64,000 nt of DNA from Rhizobium sp. 11515TR (lineage in GTDB: Bacteria; Pseudomonadota; Alphaproteobacteria; Rhizobiales; Rhizobiaceae), in the NCBI RefSeq assembly GCF_002277895.1, contig NZ_CP023000.1:434001-498000 (forward strand), written 5' to 3'. Positions within the stretch are counted from its first letter, which is position 1. Each line of letters begins with the position of its first letter. A model generated the notes under the pieces. It did not search any database. It was not told the origin of the DNA and was given only the letters and a program-made list of their open reading frames with translations. Below are positions 1-8,576 of this stretch, in pieces. Made by a program: the position numbers and the translations under genes.

Positions 1-516
1 CGAGGAATGGCTGTAGGGCACATCGTCACCATTCAACGATGCCGACCAGGAATAGCCGGCCTCAACGAGTAGGCGATCGAAGTGACGCGGCCAGTTGCCT
101 GCCGGCAGCCGGAAGCCGGAAACCTCGTTCGATGCAATCGCGCTCAATCTGTCACGGCTGCGCTTGAGGAGGTCCACAGCGGCCGATGCATCCATGGCGT
201 CATAGCGCTCGAAATCCCAGCCGTGGCTCTCGATCTGATGGTGTGGTGTCACGATATCGCGCAGCAACTGTTCGTGTTTCTCTGCAACGATGCCGGGCAC
301 GAACCAGCTGGTGGATATGCCGGCATCGGCAAAGGCGTTGCAGAGACGCTCGACGCCGCGCGCGGCGCCATATTGCCAGACCGAAAAGCTCTTGCTGCGC
401 CCTTTGAGATCAGGCGCCTGCGCGACTGCATCAAGCCCATCGTTGAAGATCACCGAGACAATTGCCGCGCATGTCTTGCCCTGCGGACAGAAGCCTTTGG
501 AAGCCGTATCAGTCAT
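1..516 (-). CDS. Polysaccharide deacetylase family protein (3' end cut by window edge)
   Basis: The frame is open from an ATG at 516 to the left edge (172 codons seen), so the C-terminus is missing. The N-terminal half reads as a NodB-homology fold. An IFNDG motif stands where the first metal-binding motif (TFDDG) lies, an ESHGWD segment matches the histidine motif, and GFRLPAGNW matches the RxxxG motif. Its start overlaps the stop of the preceding gene by ATGA, so the two are translationally coupled. The family removes acetyl or formyl groups from amino sugars or small amides. The substrate is unknown. Two adjacent paralogues behind an amino-acid-type importer suggest a small nitrogenous compound rather than cell-wall polymer (inference). 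Confidence 0.8.
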   Translation of the reverse strand, partial: MTDTASKGFCPQGKTCAAIVSVIFNDGLDAVAQAPDLKGRSKSFSVWQYGAARGVERLCNAFADAGISTSWFVPGIVAEKHEQLLRDIVTPHHQIESHGWDFERYDAMDASAAVDLLKRSRDRLSAIASNEVSGFRLPAGNWPRHFDRLLVEAGYSWSASLNGDDVPYSHSS

Positions 517-1406
517 GCGGCGTCCTCCGGATGTTGTGCGATCCACCATTTTGCGATTTCCGCGCAGTGTGTCGCCCAGACACTGTCGCCATGGCTGGTG
601 ATCGCCTTGAATAGGCCCTCGAGGATCGCAAGCCGACCAGGTTTGGCGCAGACTTTCGGATGCAGGATCGTGGTCCAGCAGAGCCCTTCGCGGTGATAGC
701 CTTCGAATTCGGCGCACCAGTTCTTTTGAACATCGGCGTAGCCCGAGATACGGTCGAGACCGATGGGAAAATCGGGCTCCTCGCTATAGGCAAGCGCGGT
801 GTAATCATCGATATCCCAGCGACTCGGAATCTCGACCAGGCCGCGTCCGCGAGATGTCGCGTGGAAATAAGGCCGGTCGTCGCCGCGCATGGAGCTTGAA
901 TAAATGACGCCAAACTCGTGCAGCAATTGCGCAGTCTCGTCGCTCCAGTCGCCGGACGGCGTGCGGAAGCCGACCGGCGTCACGCCCATGCGGCTTTGGA
1001 AGATGTTGCGAGAGCGCCCCATGATGTCGAGCTGCTGCTGGCGGCTGCAGTCGATGAAAACCTCATGATAGTGGCCGTGATAGGCGATCTCATGGGCATT
1101 CCGAAGGATGCGTTCGCATTGCGACGGCCAATGTTCGACCACCCAGGTCGGTACGAAAAAGGTCGCCTTGAGGCCATAGGCAGCAAGAAGATCGAGAAGC
1201 CGCGGCAGCGCCCGCCACGGGCCATAGGAACCTTGCGTGAAATAACGGGGATTGGAGAGCAGCGAACCGTCGAGCATCGCATCGCCCGTCGGACCATCGA
1301 CGTCGAAGGCGAGCGCCACCGCCGATTGTCGGCCTTGCGGCCACAGACTTGGTTTCGCCGATTTGATTGCACTCTTCGCAGTCATGGGGCTCAGCATGCG
1401 TTTCAA
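513..1406 (-). CDS. Polysaccharide deacetylase family protein
   Basis: A 297-residue protein with a NodB/CE4-type catalytic domain. Visible motifs are AFDVDGPTGD (first Asp motif, about residues 33-42), YHGHYHE (His motif, about 109-115) and GFRTPSGDW (about 146-154). No signal peptide is obvious, so it is probably cytoplasmic, as in the PuuE/allantoinase-like branch of the family rather than secreted chitin or peptidoglycan deacetylases. It follows the binding-protein gene of an amino-acid ABC importer on the same strand, with about 100 bp between them, and overlaps a second deacetylase-family gene by ATGA. The likely job is to process the imported compound (inference). The family assignment is firm and the substrate is not. 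Confidence 0.85.
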   Translation of the reverse strand: MKRMLSPMTAKSAIKSAKPSLWPQGRQSAVALAFDVDGPTGDAMLDGSLLSNPRYFTQGSYGPWRALPRLLDLLAAYGLKATFFVPTWVVEHWPSQCERILRNAHEIAYHGHYHEVFIDCSRQQQLDIMGRSRNIFQSRMGVTPVGFRTPSGDWSDETAQLLHEFGVIYSSSMRGDDRPYFHATSRGRGLVEIPSRWDIDDYTALAYSEEPDFPIGLDRISGYADVQKNWCAEFEGYHREGLCWTTILHPKVCAKPGRLAILEGLFKAITSHGDSVWATHCAEIAKWWIAQHPEDAA

Positions 1407-1513
1407 GGTGTTTTAGGGTGCAGCCATCCCTCCGCGGGCGTTGAGACACCCCGGCTGATGACTGCATGAAGGGATTGGGAAGCGCCGCTGTTACCGCGGC
1501 GCTTCTTCAAGCT

Positions 1514-2344
1514 TTACTTGACGCCGTTGATCACGGCCTTCGGAACGGCATTGTGGACGAGACCCCACTTCTTGAGGATCTCATCATAGGTGCCGTCCTT
1601 GATCAGCGCGTCGAGAGCACCGGCAACCGCATCGCGAAGCGCGGTGTGGTCCTTCTTGAAGCCAATGCCGAACGTGTCGTTGCTGAGCAGCGGCTCGCCG
1701 ACGAGCGTGTAGGTGTTGGGCTCGATGCGCATCTGATAGGCGATCGTTTCGATGCCCTGCACGACCGCGTCATAACGGCCCTGCTTCATGCCGAGACGGG
1801 CCGCATTCGAATCCGCCGTTCCTTCGAACTTGATGGCGGGCTTGCCCTTGCCTTCGCAATTCTCGGCGCTCCAGGCCTTGACGTTATCACCGAAGGAGGT
1901 GCTGCGGCTTCCGGCTACTGTCTTGCCGCAAAGGTCGGTCGCCTGCTTGTAGGTCGCGGCATTGGCGTTGACGGTGAAGAGGATCGGCCCGCTGGTGATG
2001 TAATCGACGAAGTCCATGCTGGCTTGGCGCTTCACGTTGTCGCTCATGCCGGAGATGATCATGTCGGCGCGGCCGGTCTGCAGGCCGCTCTGCAGCTCCT
2101 GGAAGGCGGAGGTTACGAACACGGTTGTCAGGTTGAGCTTCTTGGCGATCGCATTTGCCAGGTCGACATCGAAACCGTCGATCGTGCCGGTGTCCGGATT
2201 GACGAACTCCATCGGCGGATAGATCGGATTGGTCATGATGCGGAGTTCGCCATCCTTCAGCAGGTTCAAGCTCGAATCCGCGGAAGCGGCAGTGGCCGCG
2301 AGCGAAAGCAGGGCCGCCGAAATGGCGAAGCGAATGAGTTTCAT
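1514..2344 (-). CDS. Amino-acid-type ABC transporter substrate-binding protein
   Basis: A 276-residue periplasmic protein of the SBP family 3 type. A Sec signal peptide with cleavage near ATAASA-D (about residue 22) is followed by the typical start of the mature domain, LRIMTNPIYPPMEF, then GFDVDLANAIAKKL and a C-terminal ILKKWGL segment. The family binds polar amino acids, opines or related compounds. An AGAGGAG ribosome-binding site lies just upstream of the ATG. It sits 39 bp downstream of the ATPase gene, in the order permease, ATPase, binding protein. The neighbouring deacetylases hint at a modified amino acid or amide as ligand, but the sequence alone does not show which. Confidence 0.93.
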   Translation of the reverse strand: MKLIRFAISAALLSLAATAASADSSLNLLKDGELRIMTNPIYPPMEFVNPDTGTIDGFDVDLANAIAKKLNLTTVFVTSAFQELQSGLQTGRADMIISGMSDNVKRQASMDFVDYITSGPILFTVNANAATYKQATDLCGKTVAGSRSTSFGDNVKAWSAENCEGKGKPAIKFEGTADSNAARLGMKQGRYDAVVQGIETIAYQMRIEPNTYTLVGEPLLSNDTFGIGFKKDHTALRDAVAGALDALIKDGTYDEILKKWGLVHNAVPKAVINGVK

Positions 2345-2383
2345 GCAATTCTCCTCTGATGATCTTTTTCAGGGTTTTTGTTG

Positions 2384-3145
2384 TTAAAGCACCGCAGAGA
2401 TGAAGTTTTTCACTCTGGGATTTCTGGGGTTTTCCAATATGTCGCTGGGTGTGCCGGTCTCGACGATCGTACCGGCATCCATGAAGACCACGCGGTCGGC
2501 GACCTCGCGGCAGAAGCCGATTTCATGCGTGACGACGATCATGGTCGTCCCGGAGGCGGCGAGCTCCTTCATGACGCCGAGCACTTCACCTACCAGCTCA
2601 GGATCAAGTGCCGAGGTCGGTTCGTCGAAGAGCATGGCTTTCGGTTTCATGGCGAGTGCCCGGGCAATGGCGATGCGCTGCTGCTGGCCCCCGGACAACT
2701 CGCCCGGATAAGCGCCCGCCTTGTCGGTGAGGCCGACGCGCTGCAGAAGAACGCGCGCTTCGGCGATGCATTCCTGCTTCGGTCGCTTCTGCACGCCGAC
2801 CGGACCTTCGATGATGTTCTGCAGGACCGTGCGATGCGGGAACAGATGAAACTTCTGGAACACCATGCCGACGGCCTGACGCTGGCGGGCGATCTCGCGA
2901 TCCGGCAGCGGAAAGAGCCGGTTGCCCTCCCGACGATAGCCGGCAATCTCATCTTCGACCGTGACATAGCCGGCGTCGATCTGTTCGAGCTGGTTGATGC
3001 AGCGCAGGAAGGTGCTTTTACCCGAGCCGGAAGGCCCGATAATGCAGACGACTTCGCCCTTCCTGATCTCGAAATCGATATCCTTCAGGACATGAAACGT
3101 GCCGAAGTACTTCTGCAGGCCGTGCGCCTTGATGATCGCGTCCAT
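2384..3145 (-). CDS. Amino-acid-type ABC transporter ATP-binding protein
   Basis: A 253-residue nucleotide-binding subunit of a polar-amino-acid importer (GlnQ/HisP type). It shows Walker A GPSGSGKST (about residues 38-46), a Q-loop VFQKFHLFPH, signature LSGGQQQRIAIARAL, Walker B MLFDEPTSALDPE and switch histidine VVTHE. Length is normal for the family. An insertion near residues 70-82 (YRREGNRLFPLPD), before the Q-loop, is common in GlnQ-type proteins with dibasic or opine ligands. The start overlaps the permease stop as TGATG, so translation is coupled. It energises the permease at the inner face of the cytoplasmic membrane. Confidence 0.95.
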   Translation of the reverse strand: MDAIIKAHGLQKYFGTFHVLKDIDFEIRKGEVVCIIGPSGSGKSTFLRCINQLEQIDAGYVTVEDEIAGYRREGNRLFPLPDREIARQRQAVGMVFQKFHLFPHRTVLQNIIEGPVGVQKRPKQECIAEARVLLQRVGLTDKAGAYPGELSGGQQQRIAIARALAMKPKAMLFDEPTSALDPELVGEVLGVMKELAASGTTMIVVTHEIGFCREVADRVVFMDAGTIVETGTPSDILENPRNPRVKNFISAVL

Positions 3146-4053
3146 CAGCTTGCCTCCCCGGTGAGAGCCTGGTTGGCCGCCTGTTGCGCGCTGGCATCAC
3201 GCCGCCCCCAGCCCTTGGAGAAATGCCGCTCGATATAGATCTGTGCGATGCTGAGGATGGTGACGACGACCATATACCAGATGGCGGCGACGATCAGCAG
3301 TTCGATAACGCGCGAGTTGACGTAGTAGATGTCCTCGACGTTTTTCAAAACTTCCGAATATTGGATGACGCTGGCAAGCGAGGTCAGCTTAACCATGCCG
3401 ATGGTTTCGTTGCCGATCGGCGGGACGATGACGCGCATGGCCTGCGGCAGAACGATCTTCAGCGTTGCCCGCAACTTGGTCATGCCGATCGATTGGGCTG
3501 CTTCCATCTGCCCCTTGTCGATCGACAAAAGGCCGGCGCGCACGACTTCGGCGGTATAGGCGCCCTGCTGAATGCCAAGGCCAAGGAGGGCGGCAACGAA
3601 GGGCGTCATGACGTCGACGGTGCGGAGCGACCACAATCCCGGAATACCAATCGCCGGGAAAATCAGAGCGAGGTTGAACCACAGGAGTAGCTGCAGCAAC
3701 GCCGGGGTGCCGCGGAACAGCCAGACATAGCCGACCGATATGCCGCGCAGAACGGGATTGTCCGACATGCGCATGATCGCGGCAATGACACCGAGAACGA
3801 TGCCGACGATCATGGCGCAGAAGGTCATGATGATCGTGTTGCCGACACCCGTCATGACGGCTCTGGTGAACAGGTTCTGTCCGACATATTCCCAGGCGAT
3901 ATCGCCCTTCCAGAAGGCTCTCGCCAGAAGAAGAAGCAGGATGACGCAGATCGCCGCCATGATCTTCGTGCCGATTTTTCGCTGTGGCACGATCACAAGC
4001 GCATTCACGTCCAGTGGCGCTGAATTCGTCAAATTAAGATCCCCTGAGCTCAT
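3145..4053 (-). CDS. Amino-acid-type ABC transporter permease
   Basis: A 302-residue inner-membrane protein of the His/Glu/Gln/Arg permease family. After a hydrophilic start and a first membrane segment (AAICVILLLLLARAF, about 33-47) it carries the usual transport domain. This includes the family motif GYVWLFRGTPALLQLLLWF and the EAA loop EAAQSIGMTKLRATLKIVLPQ, which docks onto the ATPase. Only one permease gene is present, so it may act as a homodimer or fuse both roles. It is the first gene of a five-gene minus-strand operon reaching the left edge. A perfect inverted repeat at 4130-4152 lies about 77 bp upstream and may control it. Confidence 0.93.
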   Translation of the reverse strand: MSSGDLNLTNSAPLDVNALVIVPQRKIGTKIMAAICVILLLLLARAFWKGDIAWEYVGQNLFTRAVMTGVGNTIIMTFCAMIVGIVLGVIAAIMRMSDNPVLRGISVGYVWLFRGTPALLQLLLWFNLALIFPAIGIPGLWSLRTVDVMTPFVAALLGLGIQQGAYTAEVVRAGLLSIDKGQMEAAQSIGMTKLRATLKIVLPQAMRVIVPPIGNETIGMVKLTSLASVIQYSEVLKNVEDIYYVNSRVIELLIVAAIWYMVVVTILSIAQIYIERHFSKGWGRRDASAQQAANQALTGEAS

Positions 4054-4129
4054 TGGTGAGCTTTCATTTTCTAATGGGGAAAGCTTACGTTGCTTTTGAA
4101 TTCGGCCACAAACGAGATTTGAACATGTA

Positions 4130-4152
4130 ATTTATGCGCGTTGCGCATAAAT
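4130..4152. promoter_or_regulatory. Perfect 10-bp inverted repeat, candidate operator of the amino-acid ABC operon
   Basis: ATTTATGCGC at 4130-4139 is repeated as its exact reverse complement, GCGCATAAAT, at 4143-4152, with a 3-bp spacer. It lies in the 401-bp divergent gap (4054-4454) between the ABC permease and the LacI gene, about 77 bp from the permease start. Its form suits a dimeric repressor or activator. No regulator gene adjoins the ABC operon inside the window, so the binding protein is unknown. Apart from this repeat and the two LacI-type operators, I see no gene in the gap. Confidence 0.5.
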
Positions 4153-4387
4153 CATGGCATTCCACAGTGCGATCGCGCTGGTTAATTGAAATGCGATCCA
4201 TATGAGAGAGTCGGTTTCTTGTCGGACGACTCCGGCGCAATGGCAGTATCGACTGACCCGAACATATTGGAGCAGCAGCGCCTTCGGACGTTGTACACGC
4301 CGCCCCGCCGATCTCGATCACGCAAGAGGTAGTGCATATCGACGCCCTACAACTCGCGCTGGCCGTGAGGATTAGCACGATGATAAT

Positions 4388-4401
4388 CCAAAACGTTTTG
4401 G
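4388..4401. promoter_or_regulatory. LacI-family operator, copy 1
   Basis: CCAAAACGTTTTGG is a perfect 14-bp palindrome with the central CG typical of LacI-family operators. It lies 54 bp before the LacI-type gene, just upstream of a TTGACT -35 candidate. An identical copy is centred 22 bp downstream, about two helical turns, so two dimers would lie on the same DNA face. Confidence 0.8.
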
Positions 4402-4402
4402 C

Positions 4403-4431
4403 TTGACTCCCAAAACGTTTTGGAGAATTCT
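4403..4431 (+). promoter_or_regulatory. Candidate promoter of the lacI-ABC-glycosidase operon
   Basis: TTGACT at 4403-4408 matches a sigma-70 -35 box, and AATTCT at 4426-4431 is a weak -10 candidate at 17-bp spacing. The second operator copy lies between the two boxes and the first abuts the -35, so repressor binding would block polymerase. The assignment is by eye. Confidence 0.45.
4410..4423. promoter_or_regulatory. LacI-family operator, copy 2
   Basis: Second exact copy of CCAAAACGTTTTGG, 31 bp before the TTG start of the regulator and inside the candidate promoter spacer. Two identical palindromes immediately ahead of a LacI-family gene point to autoregulation and control of the downstream importer genes. 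Confidence 0.8.
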
Positions 4432-4454
4432 CTGCGCCGTTCCGGAGGGCGATC

Positions 4455-5465
4455 TTGGCAAATCTCAAGCAACTCGCGCAGTCGCTCGGACTGTCGATCA
4501 CCACGGTTTCCCGTGCACTCGACGGTTACGGCGATGTCTCTGCAGCAACCCAGAAGCGGGTGAGAGAGGCTGCAGACATGGTTGGCTACCGCCCGAACGC
4601 ATCGGCGCGCAGGCTAAGAAAACAACGTGCGGAACTCGTTGCCATCACGCTGCCGAGCGACCCCGGGCATATCGGTCCGCCGCATTTCCTCGACATGCTC
4701 TCCAGCTGTGCTGAGCATCTTGCAAGTGCCGGCCTCAACCTGGTCATCGCGCCTGTGCCACGCGGTGAAAGTGAACTCGACATCTGCCGTCGTTTCGTTG
4801 ATGGCCGCCGCGTCGACGCCATGCTTCTCGTCCGCACCAGGCGGCAGGACGAACGCGTCGAATTTCTCCAGTCGCGCGGCATTCCCTTCGTCACCAACGG
4901 ACGCACCGAAAGCCTCGTGCCGCATCCCTATATCGACGGCGACGGTTTTGCCGGGTTTCACGCGGCAACGGTCCGTTTTCAGGCCGCCGGCCACCGCCGC
5001 ATCGGCCATATCGCCGGGCCACAGGAATATTACTTCGCGCATGTGCGCCGCACGGGTTGGAAGGCCGCGATGGACGAGGCAGGTCTCAATGCCGATCTCT
5101 GCGCCGAAGGCGCGCCCACGGAACAGGGCGGTTATCTCGCCGCACTGGAATTGCTCCGGCAGCCTTCGCGTCCTACCGCGCTCGTTTGCTCCACCGACGA
5201 AATGGCGATCGGAGCGCTCAGAGCGCTACGCGAGATCGATGGCGGCGACGCGATCAGCATTGTCGGTCATGATGACCTGCCGACGGGTGCCTTCACCAGC
5301 CCTTCCCTCTCGACCATGCGCATGACCGGCGAAAATCTCGGTGCGAGCTTCGCCTCGCTGCTGTTGCGGGCGATCGCCGGCGAGCCTGCGGAGGAATTGC
5401 AGGAGCTTCACGCGATCGAATTCATCGATCGCGACAGCCATCGCCGCCCGATGAAAGCGGCATGA
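4455..5465 (+). CDS. LacI family transcriptional regulator
   Basis: A 336-residue one-component sugar regulator. The N-terminal helix-turn-helix reads ANLKQLAQSLGLSITTVSRALDGYGDVSAATQKRV (about residues 2-36), followed by the YRPNASARRLR hinge helix and a periplasmic-binding-protein-like effector domain. TTG at 4455 is chosen as start because it lies 5 bp after a GGAGGG ribosome-binding site and keeps the whole HTH. Two CCAAAACGTTTTGG palindromes upstream are its likely targets. It heads the operon binding protein, two permeases, ATPase, glycosidase, so the effector is probably the imported sugar or glycoside (inference). Confidence 0.93.
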   Translation: MANLKQLAQSLGLSITTVSRALDGYGDVSAATQKRVREAADMVGYRPNASARRLRKQRAELVAITLPSDPGHIGPPHFLDMLSSCAEHLASAGLNLVIAPVPRGESELDICRRFVDGRRVDAMLLVRTRRQDERVEFLQSRGIPFVTNGRTESLVPHPYIDGDGFAGFHAATVRFQAAGHRRIGHIAGPQEYYFAHVRRTGWKAAMDEAGLNADLCAEGAPTEQGGYLAALELLRQPSRPTALVCSTDEMAIGALRALREIDGGDAISIVGHDDLPTGAFTSPSLSTMRMTGENLGASFASLLLRAIAGEPAEELQELHAIEFIDRDSHRRPMKAA

Positions 5466-5508
5466 GCAGACAGTGCATTACAGACAAAAACAATGAGGAG
5501 GAGAGAAT

Positions 5509-6783
5509 ATGAAACCTATCACATCAATCGGAATTCTGGCTTCCACTGTGCTGGCCTTTGCCTCACCGGTGCTTGCCCAGACGGTCTTCGTATCCACGCA
5601 GCTTCGCCCGATCGAGGAGGCGACCGTGGTGCGGCAGGACCTGCTGAAGGATGCCGGCAACGTGGATTATGTGGTCGAGGAGCCGCCGCAGTTCGCCGTA
5701 CGCATGGAGGCAGAAGCCAAGGCCGGCAAGCACACCGTCAGCCTGGTCGGCGCGCTGCACGGCGAGCTTTCACCACTCGCCGACAAGGATCAGCTCGAAC
5801 CGCTTGATGATCTCGCTAAGAAGCTCGCCGGCGGCGGCATGCCGCAATCGCTCCTCGATCTCGGCAAGCTCGGGAAATCCAGCCAGCAATACATTCCGTG
5901 GATGCAGGCCACCTATGTCATGGCCGCCAGGAAGGAAGCCCTGCAATACCTGCCGAAGGGCGCCGATATCAACGCCATCACCTACGATCAGCTGATCGAG
6001 TGGGGCAAGAACATGCAGCAGGCGACCGGCCAACCGCAGATCGGCTTCCCGGCCGGTCCCAAGGGCCTGATGGCACGTTACTTCCAGGGTTATTTCTACC
6101 CGTCCTTCACCGGCGGCGTGGTGCGCACCTTCAAGAACGCCGATGCCGCGGCAGGCTGGGAGAAACTCAAGGTGCTCTGGGCCTATGTAAACCCCAACTC
6201 GACCAATTACGATTTCATGCAGGAGCCGCTGGCCGCCGGTGAAGTCATGGTCGCCTGGGATCATGTCGCCCGACTAAAAAATGCCATTTCCGCCTCGCCG
6301 GACGACTACGTCGTATTCCCGCCCCCGGCCGGCCCCAAGGGGCGCGGATACATGCCCGTTCTCGCGGGCCTTTCGATCCCGAAGGGTGCCCCGGATGCGG
6401 CGGGCGCGATGAAGATCATCGAAACACTGACGACCCCGGGGATCCAGCTGCTCACCGCGTCTAAGGTCGGCTTCTTCCCGACGCTGAACGTCCAGCTGCC
6501 GCCGGATCTCGACAAGGGCGTCGCACTTCTCGCCGGTGCCGTCGCCGAGACCCAGACGGCCAAGGATGCAGTGATTTCGCTTCTCCCAGTCGGCCTCGGC
6601 GACAAGGGCGGTGAATTCAACAAGGTCTATATGGACAGCTTCCAGCTGATCGTGCTGCAAAACCAGCCCGTCGGCGACGTGCTGGCCAAGCAGGGCGCCG
6701 TCATGGCCAAACTGATGACCGATACCAAGGCTCCCTGCTGGGCACCGGATGCCAAGAGCGACGGCGCCTGCCCGGTTCAATAA
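5509..6783 (+). CDS. Carbohydrate ABC transporter substrate-binding protein
   Basis: A 424-residue extracellular solute-binding protein (family 1 type). It has a cleavable signal peptide ending FASPVLAQ (about residues 17-24), and an AGGAGGAGAG ribosome-binding site stands just before the ATG. The mature protein has the usual length of sugar-binding proteins. Segments such as GEVMVAWDHVARLKN and PVLAGLSIPKGAPD fit the hinge and C-lobe of that family. It begins 43 bp after the lacI stop and is followed by two permeases, so it delivers the ligand to them in the periplasm. The ligand is not evident. The downstream GH63-like hydrolase suggests a glucosyl- or mannosyl-glycerate-like compound or another small glycoside. 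Confidence 0.9.
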   Translation: MKPITSIGILASTVLAFASPVLAQTVFVSTQLRPIEEATVVRQDLLKDAGNVDYVVEEPPQFAVRMEAEAKAGKHTVSLVGALHGELSPLADKDQLEPLDDLAKKLAGGGMPQSLLDLGKLGKSSQQYIPWMQATYVMAARKEALQYLPKGADINAITYDQLIEWGKNMQQATGQPQIGFPAGPKGLMARYFQGYFYPSFTGGVVRTFKNADAAAGWEKLKVLWAYVNPNSTNYDFMQEPLAAGEVMVAWDHVARLKNAISASPDDYVVFPPPAGPKGRGYMPVLAGLSIPKGAPDAAGAMKIIETLTTPGIQLLTASKVGFFPTLNVQLPPDLDKGVALLAGAVAETQTAKDAVISLLPVGLGDKGGEFNKVYMDSFQLIVLQNQPVGDVLAKQGAVMAKLMTDTKAPCWAPDAKSDGACPVQ

Positions 6784-6854
6784 TCCTCCCTGGATGCCTG
6801 GGCGCAAATGTCCGGGCATTCTTTCCGCAACCCTGCTTTTCGAGGCGGGAGCCC

Positions 6855-7706
6855 ATGACCCAAAACCGACCCTGGATCCCATATCTGCTGATCCTGCCAT
6901 CCGTCGTCTTCCTCGGCCTGCTTTTCATCGTGCCGCTGGTGCAGACGATCTGGCTGGCGGTCTCGGAGGACGGCGCGCCGTCGCTTGCAAACATGCAGCG
7001 CATGGTGACGGACATCAATTTCATGCAATCGGTGCGCAACACGTTCCTGCTGACGATCGTTGTCGTACCGGTCCAGATCGCCATCGCGCTCGCCATGGGC
7101 ACGATGGTCGCCAAGATCGGCCGCGGGCGGGAGACGATTCTGTGGATTTGGACGATCCCGCTCGGCATTTCGGATCTCGCCGCCGGCCTCGTCTGGCTGT
7201 CGATCCTCCAGAATAGCGGTTATTTCAACTCGCTGCTCTTCAGCCTCGGCGTGATCAGCCGCCAGGCGAGTTGGCTCTCCTACCAGACGCCTGTTGCGCT
7301 TTTCATCGCCATCGCGGTAGCGGAGATCTGGCGCGGCACGGCGATCGTCATGGTCATCATCGTCGCCGGCCTCAACCAGGTGCCGAAGGAGTTCAAGGAA
7401 GCCGCCGAAATCTTTGGGGCCGGTCCCTGGACGCGCTTCTGGAAAATAACTCTGCCGTTGATCCGCCCGGCGCTCCAATCGGCCCTCATCCTGCGCACCG
7501 TACTCGCCTTCGAGGTCTTCGCAGTCGTCTATGCACTGGGCGGCCGCAATTTTCCGGTCCTCGTTGGCGAAGCCTACAACTGGCAGAACCAGAACCAGAA
7601 TTACAGCGTCGCGGCCGCCTATGCGGTTCTGATCATGGTCATCTCGCTCGCCGCAACCCTCGTCTATCTCAAGGCTTTCAAGGTCGATCCGGAGCGCCTG
7701 CCATGA
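6855..7706 (+). CDS. Carbohydrate ABC transporter permease (MalF/UgpA type)
   Basis: A 283-residue inner-membrane permease with about six membrane segments, starting with IPYLLILPSVVFLGLLFIVPLV near residue 8. The EAA loop KEAAEIFGAGPWTRFWKITLPLIRPA (about 180-205) contacts the ATPase. Length and topology match the MalF/UgpA class of sugar permeases. Its stop overlaps the start of the second permease by ATGA (7703-7706), so the pair is co-translated and should form the heterodimeric channel. Confidence 0.93.
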   Translation: MTQNRPWIPYLLILPSVVFLGLLFIVPLVQTIWLAVSEDGAPSLANMQRMVTDINFMQSVRNTFLLTIVVVPVQIAIALAMGTMVAKIGRGRETILWIWTIPLGISDLAAGLVWLSILQNSGYFNSLLFSLGVISRQASWLSYQTPVALFIAIAVAEIWRGTAIVMVIIVAGLNQVPKEFKEAAEIFGAGPWTRFWKITLPLIRPALQSALILRTVLAFEVFAVVYALGGRNFPVLVGEAYNWQNQNQNYSVAAAYAVLIMVISLAATLVYLKAFKVDPERLP

Positions 7707-8563
7707 ACATGCAAGCCATCAGTTCCGAAGCAGCCGCCACCGCCAATCCCGCAAGCTTCGTTTCATCGCGCCGCTGGTTGCTCTGGAGCGGTATCGCCGC
7801 GCTTTGCGCCTGGGTTCTGGTTCCGATCTATCTCGTGGCGCTAGGCGCACTCGGCGGGCGACAGGGCGTCTACATCTGGCCGAAGACCGGCCTGCCGACC
7901 GGCATCTCGCTCGAACCCTTCATTCTCTTCCTGCAGACGGAAGGGGTCGTCCGCTCCTTCCTCAATTCGTTGGGCGCCGCAGGCATCACGGTAGCCCTCT
8001 CCATCCTGCTCGGGGCGCCCGCGGGCTACGCGCTCGCCCGCTACAATTTTGCGGGCAAGGACAGCTACCGGCTGCTGGTCCTGCTGACGCGCGCCTTCCC
8101 GCTGGCGATCCTGGCGCTGCCGCTCACCGTGTCCTTCATCCGGCTCGGCCTTTACGATACGATCGTCGGCGTCGGCCTGATCCATACGGTCCTGGCGCTC
8201 CCCTTCGCGGCTCTAGTGACCCAGGGCATTTTCCTCGGCGTCCCGAAGGAGCTGGAAGAAGCTGCATGGGTTTTCGGCTGCACCCGCATCCAGGCCTTTT
8301 TCAAGGTCGTTGCGCCGCTCGCCTTGCCGGGTATCGTCGCAACGGCCGTCTTTGCGTTCGTCATTTCCTGGAACGAAGTCTTTGCCGCCTCGGTGCTGAC
8401 GGTGCGCAACCGCACGCTGACGGCCTATCTGCTGACGGTGCTTTCCGAAAGCCCGATGCATTATCGCTTTGCCGGCGGCCTGGTGCTCATCCTTCCCTCG
8501 GTTGTCTTCATCTTCGCGGTCAGGCGCTACCTTTTCGCGATCTGGGGCATTTCCTCCAAATAA
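7703..8563 (+). CDS. Carbohydrate ABC transporter permease (MalG/UgpE type)
   Basis: A 286-residue inner-membrane permease of the MalG class. I take the ATG at 7703, which overlaps the previous stop by ATGA. The longer open frame reaching back to 7271 is only the shadow of the first permease. It has a first membrane segment at WLLWSGIAALCAWVLVPIYLV, an EAA loop KELEEAAWVFGCTRIQAFFKVVAPLALPG and a C-terminal membrane segment. It pairs with the preceding permease and is followed 13 bp later by the ATPase gene. Confidence 0.93.
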   Translation: MNMQAISSEAAATANPASFVSSRRWLLWSGIAALCAWVLVPIYLVALGALGGRQGVYIWPKTGLPTGISLEPFILFLQTEGVVRSFLNSLGAAGITVALSILLGAPAGYALARYNFAGKDSYRLLVLLTRAFPLAILALPLTVSFIRLGLYDTIVGVGLIHTVLALPFAALVTQGIFLGVPKELEEAAWVFGCTRIQAFFKVVAPLALPGIVATAVFAFVISWNEVFAASVLTVRNRTLTAYLLTVLSESPMHYRFAGGLVLILPSVVFIFAVRRYLFAIWGISSK

Positions 8564-8576
8564 CGGGACCAATTCC

